A DNA stretch of 64,000 bases, from positions 124,001 to 188,000 of the forward strand of contig JAHKAA010000011.1 in the NCBI GenBank assembly GCA_018825965.1, in the 5' to 3' direction. The notes under the pieces were generated by a model, which was given only the letters and a program-made list of their open reading frames with translations, was not told where the DNA came from and did not search any database. The position numbers were made by a program, and so were the translations under genes. The stretch's first letter is position 1; every line of letters begins with the position of its first letter. Positions 9,740 to 16,613 of the stretch are shown piece after piece. This DNA is from Gammaproteobacteria bacterium. Its GTDB lineage: Bacteria > Pseudomonadota > Gammaproteobacteria > Enterobacterales > Alteromonadaceae.

Positions 9740-10990
9740 TTATTTTTGTAGTTGAATAGTATCGGCATTATCGAAATCTCGATAGCCAGAAGTGATTACC
9801 AGGTCACCAGCTTTCAGGCCGCTGACAATTTCAATCTGGTCGGCGCTTTGCTTACCCAGGGTGATGCTTTGTTTGCGTGCTGTTGCAGTTGTGCTGTCTA
9901 GCACATAAACATACTGACCTGCGCTATCTGTCAGGTAGGCTCCGCGTGGAAGTACAAGAGCGTCTCGCTGCTGTGCTTCAAGTTGTAGAGTCAAATTAAC
10001 TGACTGGCCGCGTTTAACCTTGTGTTCACCCGGGAGAGTAAATTCGAGCTGGAATTGGTTATTTACTACTCTGCTATCGACGCGGCTCACTGCCAGTTGC
10101 AACTGATGTTGATTCAGGCTGGCAATTGCTAGCATCCCGGTACTGACACGACTTAAATAGAATTCATCAACACTAGCTACCAGTTTATAACGCTCAGGTA
10201 TGTCAATCTGTCCCATACGGCTACCAGGCGCACGGGATTCGCCCGCTTCAACGTTAAACTCACTCAAATAGCCGCTGACCGGAGCCCTTACAAGGAGGTT
10301 TTGTACGTTTTGCCTGGCAAATTCGAGGTTCTTTGTCAGCATAGCAACACTTTCACTCAACTGACTTAATTGCTGTTTGCGAATTGTTTCGTCTTGTTGC
10401 TGCTGCTGCTGAGTCAGCTCAAGCCGTTGTTGTTGATAAAGTAAATCCTGCTGCAGATTAAGCAGTGTTTCTTTGGCCAGTACCCCTGTTTTTACCAGGG
10501 GTTCAGTTTGCTTGAGGTTACGGGTCAGGGTAACTAATTGATGTTTTGTATCCAGAACGTCGCGTTTTAGGTTCAGCCTATTGGTTTCAATGACCATTTG
10601 TGTGTTGCGCAGAAAATTCATTTGTTCGGTAACCTGGGCTTCGCGGCTGATGAGATCCAGCTGCAACGCTGTGTTACTGAGCTTTACCAAAGGTTGGCCT
10701 TCTTTTACAAACTCGCCCTGTTCGGCCAGCTTTTCTTCTACCCGGCCACCTTCAATAGCATCCAGAAACACTGTTTGCTGCGGTAGCACGTTGGCACGCA
10801 ACGCTATGCTTTCCTGTAAACTTTGTAGCTTCACTATAGCTGTGCTGACAGAACTAAGTGGCAAAGCTAGCGACATCTGTGCGCTTGCTTGCCAATTGCT
10901 GCCAAACCAAGCCACGCATGCAAGTGAGGTGACCACTAGTGCTGGCGCGATTAGGCGACGGCGGGCGGGAGAGTTGATTTTCTTATCCAT
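9740..10990 (-). CDS. Periplasmic adaptor (HlyD/MacA-type membrane fusion protein)
   Basis: The product has 416 residues. A basic N-terminus precedes one membrane anchor (about 13-33, LIAPALVVTSLACVAWFG). A first half of the lipoyl/barrel-sandwich domain (VEEKLAEQGEFVKEGQPLVKL) is followed by a long glutamine-rich coiled-coil hairpin (about 125-215). The second lipoyl half (VRAPVSGYLSEFNVEAGE), a beta-barrel and a membrane-proximal domain (KQSADQIEIVSGLKAGDLVITSG) complete it. It would join the inner-membrane ABC complex to an outer-membrane TolC-like channel encoded elsewhere. It is the first gene of the operon and lies directly below a sigma-54-type promoter. Confidence 0.88.
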   Translation of the reverse strand: MDKKINSPARRRLIAPALVVTSLACVAWFGSNWQASAQMSLALPLSSVSTAIVKLQSLQESIALRANVLPQQTVFLDAIEGGRVEEKLAEQGEFVKEGQPLVKLSNTALQLDLISREAQVTEQMNFLRNTQMVIETNRLNLKRDVLDTKHQLVTLTRNLKQTEPLVKTGVLAKETLLNLQQDLLYQQQRLELTQQQQQQDETIRKQQLSQLSESVAMLTKNLEFARQNVQNLLVRAPVSGYLSEFNVEAGESRAPGSRMGQIDIPERYKLVASVDEFYLSRVSTGMLAIASLNQHQLQLAVSRVDSRVVNNQFQLEFTLPGEHKVKRGQSVNLTLQLEAQQRDALVLPRGAYLTDSAGQYVYVLDSTTATARKQSITLGKQSADQIEIVSGLKAGDLVITSGYRDFDNADTIQLQK

Positions 10991-11029
10991 CTATATACTC
11001 TAAAAATCGTAATGCGTGACATGTATCAA

Positions 11030-11044
11030 GCAATTGTTGTGCCT
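11030..11044 (-). promoter_or_regulatory. Sigma-54 (-24/-12) promoter of the exporter operon
   Basis: Read on the minus strand, AGGCAC-N5-TTGC has the invariant GG at -24 and GC at -12 with correct spacing (consensus TGGCAC-N5-TTGC). The predicted transcript start is near 11018, about 28 bases before the adaptor start codon. The divergently encoded regulator belongs to the sigma-54 activator family, which supports the assignment. Confidence 0.75.
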
Positions 11045-11094
11045 TTAATTAAATCAATATATATCAATTGCTTAATGTTGTTTTTTGTATGCAT

Positions 11095-11134
11095 GTGTCC
11101 ACTGGTGATACAGTGAAGTGTCCATTAGTGGACG
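11095..11134. promoter_or_regulatory. Tandem upstream activator sites, likely for the NtrC-type regulator
   Basis: There are two copies of a 17-bp partial palindrome, GTGTCCACTGGTGATAC at 11095 and GTGTCCATTAGTGGACG at 11118. They start 23 bp apart, about two helical turns. The second contains a perfect GTCCA-N4-TGGAC dyad. They lie about 75-115 bp upstream of the predicted sigma-54 start site, where enhancer-binding activators normally sit. They also lie about 95-130 bp upstream of the regulator gene, so autoregulation is possible. Confidence 0.6.
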
Positions 11135-11227
11135 GTATAGAAGGGTTGTATGTATTGGATTTAAAAGCCAGTTGCACAGACATGTCGTTTTCGGTAGGGT
11201 GCAGATATAAACCGTAAGGATGTATTA

Positions 11228-12583
11228 ATGAAGCAGCCATTTAGCGTGCTGGTACTGGATGATAACCACGACATTCTTATCGCCAGCCGTATTTTTCTGA
11301 AGCAATATTTTACCTTTGTAGCAACACTTCATGAGCCTGCACAGTTAATTAGTACACTGGAAAGCCAGCGATTTGATCTATTGTTGCTGGATATGAATTT
11401 CAGCCGTGACACACAAAGTGGTGAAGAAGGACTGTTTTATTTAAAGCAGGCATTAAAAGCCCAGCCTGATCTTAAAGTTGTCATGATGACAGCCTATGCT
11501 GCACTTCCGTTGGCCGTTAGCTCGATGCAAATTGGTGCGGCTAACTTTATTGCTAAACCTTGGCAGAATGAACAATTGTTGCAGGCTCTGCAACAAGCTT
11601 TGCAGTACAGTCCGGTAAAGCTTACTGCAAAAGAGCAAAGTATCATCGCCCCGGATTCTATACCACTCTTGGGTGATAGCTCCGCCATGCAGCAGGTTGT
11701 GCGGACCATTGAAAAAGTGGGTGCTACTGACGCGAATGTGTTGTTATTGGGGGAAAGCGGTACTGGTAAAGCATTGGTGGCAAGGGCTATTCATCAGGCA
11801 TCAAAGCGCGCGTTAGCGCCTTTTATCAGCGTTGATATGGGGAGTTTAAGCACCAACCTGCTAGAGAGTGAGCTTTTCGGCCATAAAAAAGGAGCCTTTA
11901 CTGATGCCAAAAGCGACTATGCAGGCCGTTTTATACAAGCCAGTGGTGGCAGTTTATTGCTGGATGAACTGGCAAATTTAGCCTTACCACAGCAAGCCAA
12001 ACTTTTAGCGGCGTTGCAAAACCGTACTGTTGTGCCGGTAGGCGCGAGCCAGCCGATTGCAGTAGATATTCGATTAATATGTGCAACGAACGAAAACTTG
12101 CACCAGTTGGTGGTACAGGGCAAATTTCGGCAAGATTTACTTTACCGTATTAATACAGTTGAAATTGTGCTCCCTCCACTACGTGAACGTGTAGACGATA
12201 TTCCTCTGTTACTGGATTGGTATCTGCAATATTATGCCCAGCGTTATCAGCGCGATGGGTTACGTATCAACATCACTGACAAACGCTACCTGCAACAATA
12301 CGATTGGCCAGGTAATGTCCGTCAGCTTGCTCACGCTGTAGAGCGCGCTGTAGTTCTTGCGGAAGGCAACATACTGGATTTTAGTCAATTGCACACTGAA
12401 ACGTTAACTACGGCCACTACGGTGGTTCAAAACGCTGATACGGAATATTTCCTCGATTTTGTTGAAAAAAAAACTATTTGCCAGGCCCTGCAGTATTATC
12501 AGGGCAATGTCAGTCAGGCAGCTAAAGCCTTGGGTTTAACCCGCGGTGCTTTATATCGGCGGCTGGAAAAGTATGGCCTTTAA
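11228..12583 (+). CDS. NtrC-family sigma-54-dependent response regulator
   Basis: The product has 451 residues, with AAGGA 8 bases before the ATG. A receiver domain occupies 1-120, with acidic pair D11/D12, the phosphoacceptor Asp55 in LLLLDMNF, and IAKPW near its end. The AAA+ domain carries Walker A GESGTGKA and Walker B LLLDE. The sigma-54-contacting loop is GAFTDA at 222-227 rather than the canonical GAFTGA. A Fis-type helix-turn-helix (QAAKALGLTRGALYRRLEKYGL) ends the protein. It overlaps the kinase gene by 11 bp, forming a two-component operon. It probably activates the divergent exporter operon through the tandem sites at 11095-11134. Confidence 0.92.
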   Translation: MKQPFSVLVLDDNHDILIASRIFLKQYFTFVATLHEPAQLISTLESQRFDLLLLDMNFSRDTQSGEEGLFYLKQALKAQPDLKVVMMTAYAALPLAVSSMQIGAANFIAKPWQNEQLLQALQQALQYSPVKLTAKEQSIIAPDSIPLLGDSSAMQQVVRTIEKVGATDANVLLLGESGTGKALVARAIHQASKRALAPFISVDMGSLSTNLLESELFGHKKGAFTDAKSDYAGRFIQASGGSLLLDELANLALPQQAKLLAALQNRTVVPVGASQPIAVDIRLICATNENLHQLVVQGKFRQDLLYRINTVEIVLPPLRERVDDIPLLLDWYLQYYAQRYQRDGLRINITDKRYLQQYDWPGNVRQLAHAVERAVVLAEGNILDFSQLHTETLTTATTVVQNADTEYFLDFVEKKTICQALQYYQGNVSQAAKALGLTRGALYRRLEKYGL

Positions 12584-13892
12584 GCTACGTTTATTTTTAC
12601 TGCAGGGCAGTTTCACTCTGGTGCTGATTTTAGCCTACCGGCAGTGGTTAGTTGGGGCATCGGCACTAGCTGTAACACTAACACTGACATCAGTATTGAT
12701 ATTTTGGCTAATCTGGCAGCATTGCCGGTTACAGCAACGCCAAACTGCACTGGTGTTAAAAGCGCTGACCAATCAGGATACTTCACTGATGTTGCACAAC
12801 AGACAAGAGTTACAGCAGTTACTTGCCAATGTGCAGCAGCAATTGAGTAACAGCCGTCAGCAAGCGGAGGCAAGGGCTCAGTATTTGCAAACGTTGCTTA
12901 GTCAGTTGGATATTGCCGTGCTGGAGTTTGCCTCTGATGGGCAGTTATTGCAAATAAACCCCGCTGCACAGCGTTTATTGTCAGCGACACAATATCAAAA
13001 GCTGCAACAAGGTCAGTTTGATGAAGCTAACTTAGTACAACTTGCTAATATATTGCACAGTACTAACTCACATCATCAAGGCCTGTTGCAATGGCAACAC
13101 CTGGGCTATACAGATCGTCTGGCGTTCAGCATAGTATGTACTCTCATTCAGGGAAAGATGCGTAAGCTGGTAACACTTCAAAGTATCCACAAGGCATTGT
13201 TGCAACAAGAAATTCAGGCTTATCAGCAACTGACCCGTGTGCTGACACACGAAATTGCTAACTCAGTTACGCCAATGGCCTCATTGGCGGAAAGTTGCCA
13301 GTGCATTCTGCCGCCAGCAGACACTTTGCTAAGTAAGGATGATCACGCTGATCTGAGCGAGGCTCTTACAACCATTAACCGGCGCGGCCAACATCTGGCA
13401 AATTTTATTCTGTCGTTTAAGCAGTTAAGTCAGCCAGTAAAGCCAGATTTACGGCAAACGGACTTAGTGCTGATCATAAATAATTGTTTGGCATTCATGC
13501 GTGACATGCTAGGGCAGCAATGTATTCAACTGGAAACCCATTTGCCGTTACAGGCGATGCTGTGGCTGGATGAAGCGTTGATGGAACAGGTGTTGATTAA
13601 TCTGCTACAAAATGCATTGGATGCGATGCAACTAACTTTAGAAAAACAGCTGACCTTGAAACTGACGCGTAATGAACTGCAGCAATGGCAACTGGATATA
13701 ACCGACAGTGGACTGGGTATTGATCGGGATATAGCGCAGCAAATGTTTATTCCATTTTTTACGACGAAACAAACAGGTTCAGGTATAGGTTTAAGTTTAT
13801 CTTTGGCCCTGCTACAAGTGCAGGACGCAAAGTTGGAATATGTGCCGAATGAGGCGCCTGGCAGTTGTTTCAGCATTCGTTTTATACAGTAA
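12573..13892 (+). CDS. Sensor histidine kinase (NtrY-like) partner of the response regulator
   Basis: The product has 439 residues. The start chosen is the ATG in the overlap ATGGCCTTTAA with the regulator stop codon. Two N-terminal membrane segments (about 4-20 and 28-45) have almost no periplasmic loop, so it probably senses within or near the membrane. A linker with a PAS-like segment (IAVLEFASDGQLLQINPAAQRLL) follows. The phosphoacceptor box is THEIANSVTPM. The ATP-binding domain has N-box LINLLQNALDAM, G1 DSGLGI, FFTTK and G2 GSGIGLSLS. It is predicted to phosphorylate Asp55 of the adjacent regulator. The signal is unknown; an exported compound or envelope damage would fit the context. 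Confidence 0.88.
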   Translation: MAFKLRLFLLQGSFTLVLILAYRQWLVGASALAVTLTLTSVLIFWLIWQHCRLQQRQTALVLKALTNQDTSLMLHNRQELQQLLANVQQQLSNSRQQAEARAQYLQTLLSQLDIAVLEFASDGQLLQINPAAQRLLSATQYQKLQQGQFDEANLVQLANILHSTNSHHQGLLQWQHLGYTDRLAFSIVCTLIQGKMRKLVTLQSIHKALLQQEIQAYQQLTRVLTHEIANSVTPMASLAESCQCILPPADTLLSKDDHADLSEALTTINRRGQHLANFILSFKQLSQPVKPDLRQTDLVLIINNCLAFMRDMLGQQCIQLETHLPLQAMLWLDEALMEQVLINLLQNALDAMQLTLEKQLTLKLTRNELQQWQLDITDSGLGIDRDIAQQMFIPFFTTKQTGSGIGLSLSLALLQVQDAKLEYVPNEAPGSCFSIRFIQ

Positions 13893-14010
13893 TAGTGTTG
13901 CGTTCACTAAGTGACAAATATTCTTTATACTTTTCCAAGCTGTTCATGTGGATGTTTATAGTCGTAGCTTGAATACATTTTTTACATGTCGTTTAAATCT
14001 GGCAGGGTAC

Positions 14011-14042
14011 AAAAAACACAAAAACCACCATGCGGTGGTTTT
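14011..14042 (-). terminator. Terminator of tRNA-Arg
   Basis: On the minus strand, AAAACCACC-GCAT-GGTGGTTTT forms a 9-bp stem followed by TGTGTTTTTT. It lies 9 bp past the tRNA CCA end. Confidence 0.8.
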
Positions 14043-14050
14043 CTAATGTT

Positions 14051-14127
14051 TGGTGCACCCGCCGCGATTCGAACGCGGGACCTTCGCCTCCGGAGGGCGA
14101 CGCTCTATCCAGCTGAGCTACGGGTGC
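14051..14127 (-). tRNA. tRNA-Arg (anticodon CCG)
   Basis: It is a 77-base cloverleaf on the minus strand including an encoded CCA. The acceptor stem GCACCCG pairs with CGGGTGC (14121-14127 and 14055-14061). The D arm contains AGCTCAGCTGGATAGAG. The anticodon stem TCGCC/GGCGA has loop CTCCGGA, giving CCG, which reads CGG codons. The T arm carries GTTCGAATC. Confidence 0.95.
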
Positions 14128-14139
14128 ACAACGGCGGCC

Positions 14140-14168
14140 ATTTTATGGGGCTTTGTTGTTATTGTCCA
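14140..14168 (-). promoter_or_regulatory. Promoter of tRNA-Arg
   Basis: On the minus strand, TGGACA (-35) and TAAAAT (-10) are separated by exactly 17 bp, each matching five of six consensus bases. The predicted start lies about 6 bases before the mature tRNA 5' end. Confidence 0.7.
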
Positions 14169-14223
14169 GCCAGCATTTGGCCTAAATCCGATACTGTGGT
14201 TTAACGGCATAAATTTTAACCAA

Positions 14224-15162
14224 TCAACCTAAGGTAGTGTCTAACACCATCATCACTGCAAAGCCCACCATTAAGCCTAAAGTGGCTGCCGTTTGATGGC
14301 CGTTGCGGTGGGTTTCGGGGATCACTTCGTGTGACACGACAAAAATCATTGCGCCTGCTGCTAAACCCAAACCTATAGGGTAAGCGATGGCAAAACCACT
14401 GGATAAACCTACGCCTATTAAAGCCCCTATAGGTTCTAAAATACCGCTTGCTGCTGCAACAAAAACGGCAAAACCTGGTTTAAAACCTGCGGCTCTTAAG
14501 GATAAAGCCACAGCTAAACCTTCGGGAATATCCTGCAGCGCTATGGCGGTGGCCAGTGGTATACCCACCGATAGATCACCATTGGCAAAACTAACACCTA
14601 CCGCCATACCTTCAGGTAAGTTGTGTAAGGCTATAGCAAATACAAATAACCAGATGCGGTCGCAAGCCTGAAAACCCGGGCCACAAGGGCCGGTTTTGTC
14701 GTGTTCGTGTGGCGTAAAAGCGTCAAGTCCCAGCATCAGTAATACGCCTAACGACATGCCAAAAACCACCACTAAAGCGCCTAAGATATCGCTTTGAAAT
14801 AACTCTGTGCCTGCTTCAATGCCGGGCAGCAACAAAGAGAAAGCACTGGCCGCCAGCATCATGCCTGCGGCTATGCCCAATAAACTGTCTTCCATTGCTT
14901 GCGGCAAACTACGCAAAAACAAAGCGGGTAAAGCACCTAAAGTGGTGGCAACAAAACCTGCTGTGCCGCCCAGTAAGGCCATTTGTAAGTTGTCGGACGA
15001 AGGGGAGTTGGACAAGTGCACTATGCTTTGAGCCAGCAGCACCAACACGGCGAATAAACCTAAAGCTAAACCCACAGCGGCCAGTTTGTGCTCGCTGGCA
15101 TGTTGTTTAAGTTCAAAGTACCAGGCTGGGGTTGCTGACAATGGTTGAACCTGATCCGACAT
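14224..15162 (-). CDS. ZIP-family metal transporter (GufA/BbZIP type)
   Basis: The product has 312 residues and about eight membrane segments. The metal-site helices are diagnostic: HNLPEG in helix 4 and QDIPEG in helix 5. The Gln-Asp pair in helix 5 matches the binuclear site of Bordetella BbZIP rather than the HNxPEG seen in ZupT. A cytoplasmic loop before helix 4 contains FTPHEHDKTG, a likely metal-capturing segment. It is predicted to bring Zn2+ or other divalent metals into the cytoplasm. The gene is monocistronic, between tRNA-Arg and the sugar MFS gene. No Zur-like site was recognised. Confidence 0.88.
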   Translation of the reverse strand: MSDQVQPLSATPAWYFELKQHASEHKLAAVGLALGLFAVLVLLAQSIVHLSNSPSSDNLQMALLGGTAGFVATTLGALPALFLRSLPQAMEDSLLGIAAGMMLAASAFSLLLPGIEAGTELFQSDILGALVVVFGMSLGVLLMLGLDAFTPHEHDKTGPCGPGFQACDRIWLFVFAIALHNLPEGMAVGVSFANGDLSVGIPLATAIALQDIPEGLAVALSLRAAGFKPGFAVFVAAASGILEPIGALIGVGLSSGFAIAYPIGLGLAAGAMIFVVSHEVIPETHRNGHQTAATLGLMVGFAVMMVLDTTLG

Positions 15163-15267
15163 AACAGTTCCTTATGGTCCTTGTGGGTCCCTTGGTCAAT
15201 GTATTGTTGTCAGTAGAACAAGTACAACCGCGAACTGCAATAGTGAAACAGGTCGAACTGCGGCTTT

Positions 15268-16482
15268 TTATGCCGCAGGTTTGAGCTTATGAAAACCATT
15301 GCTGCTTAAGATCAATAAAGCTAAAGGCAGCAGAGTCAGGTAAAAGGCGGTTTGGCCACCTAAAGCGGCAAAACTATGGCCTGTGACTATAGAACCCGTA
15401 GTGCCACCTAAAGCGGAGAATACGACGATCAGCCCTGTCATAGCGGCATGTTGCTGTTGCGGCAGGCTGGTTAAAATCGCCGAATTTAACATGGGGTAAA
15501 TAGGCGCCATAAAAAAGCCAATTAAAGGTAACAAATAAGCAGCCAAAGGCGCAGTCCAGATAGTAACCTTTGGATCCGGCTGGATTTCGTGGGTTAAAGG
15601 CAAGGTTAACAACACTAAAGCGGCCATCGCCAGCAAGCAGATGTTGCAGAGGATATGCCAGGGAATAAAACGTAAGATAAAACCTGCAGATAAACGCCCG
15701 GCAGCCAAAGAAGCTGCAAAAATACTGGTGATTTGCACACTCAACTGACTGGGTAAATGCAGTACTTCGTTATTAAAGGTCGGCAACCAGCTGCCAATGC
15801 CTTGTTCAATCAACACATACAAGAAAGCTGAAATGACAAACACAAAGACCAGAGGTTTGGCGGTTAATTTCAGCATGGCGATAAAGTCTTTTAACCCCGT
15901 GCTCTGTGGGTCCAGCTCTAGATCCGGGAACTCGGTAGAGCTGACTAATAACAACGCCAGCAGGCTTAATCCGGCCAGATACCAGTACACATCCAGCCAG
16001 CCATGGCCTGAACTTTCTGTCATAAAGGCGGCGAAAAACCAGTAGGCCGTCAATACACCCAGCATAAAAAAGCCTTCAATAAAGTTCAGCACTGAGGCGT
16101 GTTCGGCTTTGCTTTTGGTGATTAGACCTAAGGTGGCGTACACCGATACTTTGGTCAGGGCAAAAGCCACACCTACACAGAAAAACAATAACTTACTTGT
16201 GTCAAAAGCAGGGAACAACGGCATCAGCACTGAAGCGCCGGCTATCAGCACCAATGCAAGTTGCAGTGCTTTTTTGTAACCCAGTTTGGGCAAAGCAGAA
16301 GCCACCAGAAAAGACACTATGGCAATGGGCAGGTCTTTAAAACCTTCCAGCACGCTGGCGGCTTCTTTACTGACCTGAAAATTCTGGATCACTTGCAGTA
16401 TCACTATACCCACGCTGTTGAGCAGCATAGCGAAAATAAAATAGATCAGCAGCAAGGCTGCTTTGATGCGGATGTTATGCAT
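15268..16482 (-). CDS. MFS sugar transporter of the alpha-glucoside cluster
   Basis: The product has 404 residues. The start at 16482 is chosen because CAGGTG lies just upstream and the longer frame adds a charged 18-residue tail. There are twelve predicted membrane helices, beginning IKAALLLIYFIFAMLLNSVGIVIL. It is divergent from the GH65 phosphorylase gene with a LacI-type operator between them, so it most likely imports the disaccharide that the phosphorylase splits. Family and direction are clear; the exact sugar (maltose, kojibiose, nigerose or similar) is not determined from sequence. Confidence 0.8.
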   Translation of the reverse strand: MHNIRIKAALLLIYFIFAMLLNSVGIVILQVIQNFQVSKEAASVLEGFKDLPIAIVSFLVASALPKLGYKKALQLALVLIAGASVLMPLFPAFDTSKLLFFCVGVAFALTKVSVYATLGLITKSKAEHASVLNFIEGFFMLGVLTAYWFFAAFMTESSGHGWLDVYWYLAGLSLLALLLVSSTEFPDLELDPQSTGLKDFIAMLKLTAKPLVFVFVISAFLYVLIEQGIGSWLPTFNNEVLHLPSQLSVQITSIFAASLAAGRLSAGFILRFIPWHILCNICLLAMAALVLLTLPLTHEIQPDPKVTIWTAPLAAYLLPLIGFFMAPIYPMLNSAILTSLPQQQHAAMTGLIVVFSALGGTTGSIVTGHSFAALGGQTAFYLTLLPLALLILSSNGFHKLKPAA

Positions 16483-16545
16483 AGATGCACCTGTTTTAAT
16501 TTTTTTTGTTGATTTTTTACCCTGCCTGAAAATCATAATACAGCT

Positions 16546-16563
16546 ATTGCAATCGATTGCAAT
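16546..16563. promoter_or_regulatory. LacI-family operator between the MFS and GH65 genes
   Basis: ATTGCAATCGATTGCAAT is a perfect 18-bp palindrome with the central CG typical of LacI-family sites. It lies 63 bp upstream of the MFS start and 50 bp upstream of the GH65 start. Near-identical sites precede the TonB receptor gene, so the cognate regulator is probably the one encoded at 19632-20639. Confidence 0.8.
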
Positions 16564-16613
16564 ACTTGTATTATTAGAAATAACAGCCCATTCATACGAT
16601 CAAAGGTAGAACC

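Noticed and set aside
10386..10430. Short tandem repeat of CTG/TTG units
   Set aside because: It encodes the glutamine-rich coiled coil of the adaptor protein; no sign of repeat instability or regulatory use.
14051..14073. tRNA-Arg 3' end as an integration (attachment) site for the accessory region to its left
   Set aside because: The tRNA 3' end does face the accessory genes, but no second copy of its 3' sequence and no integrase gene were found in the window.
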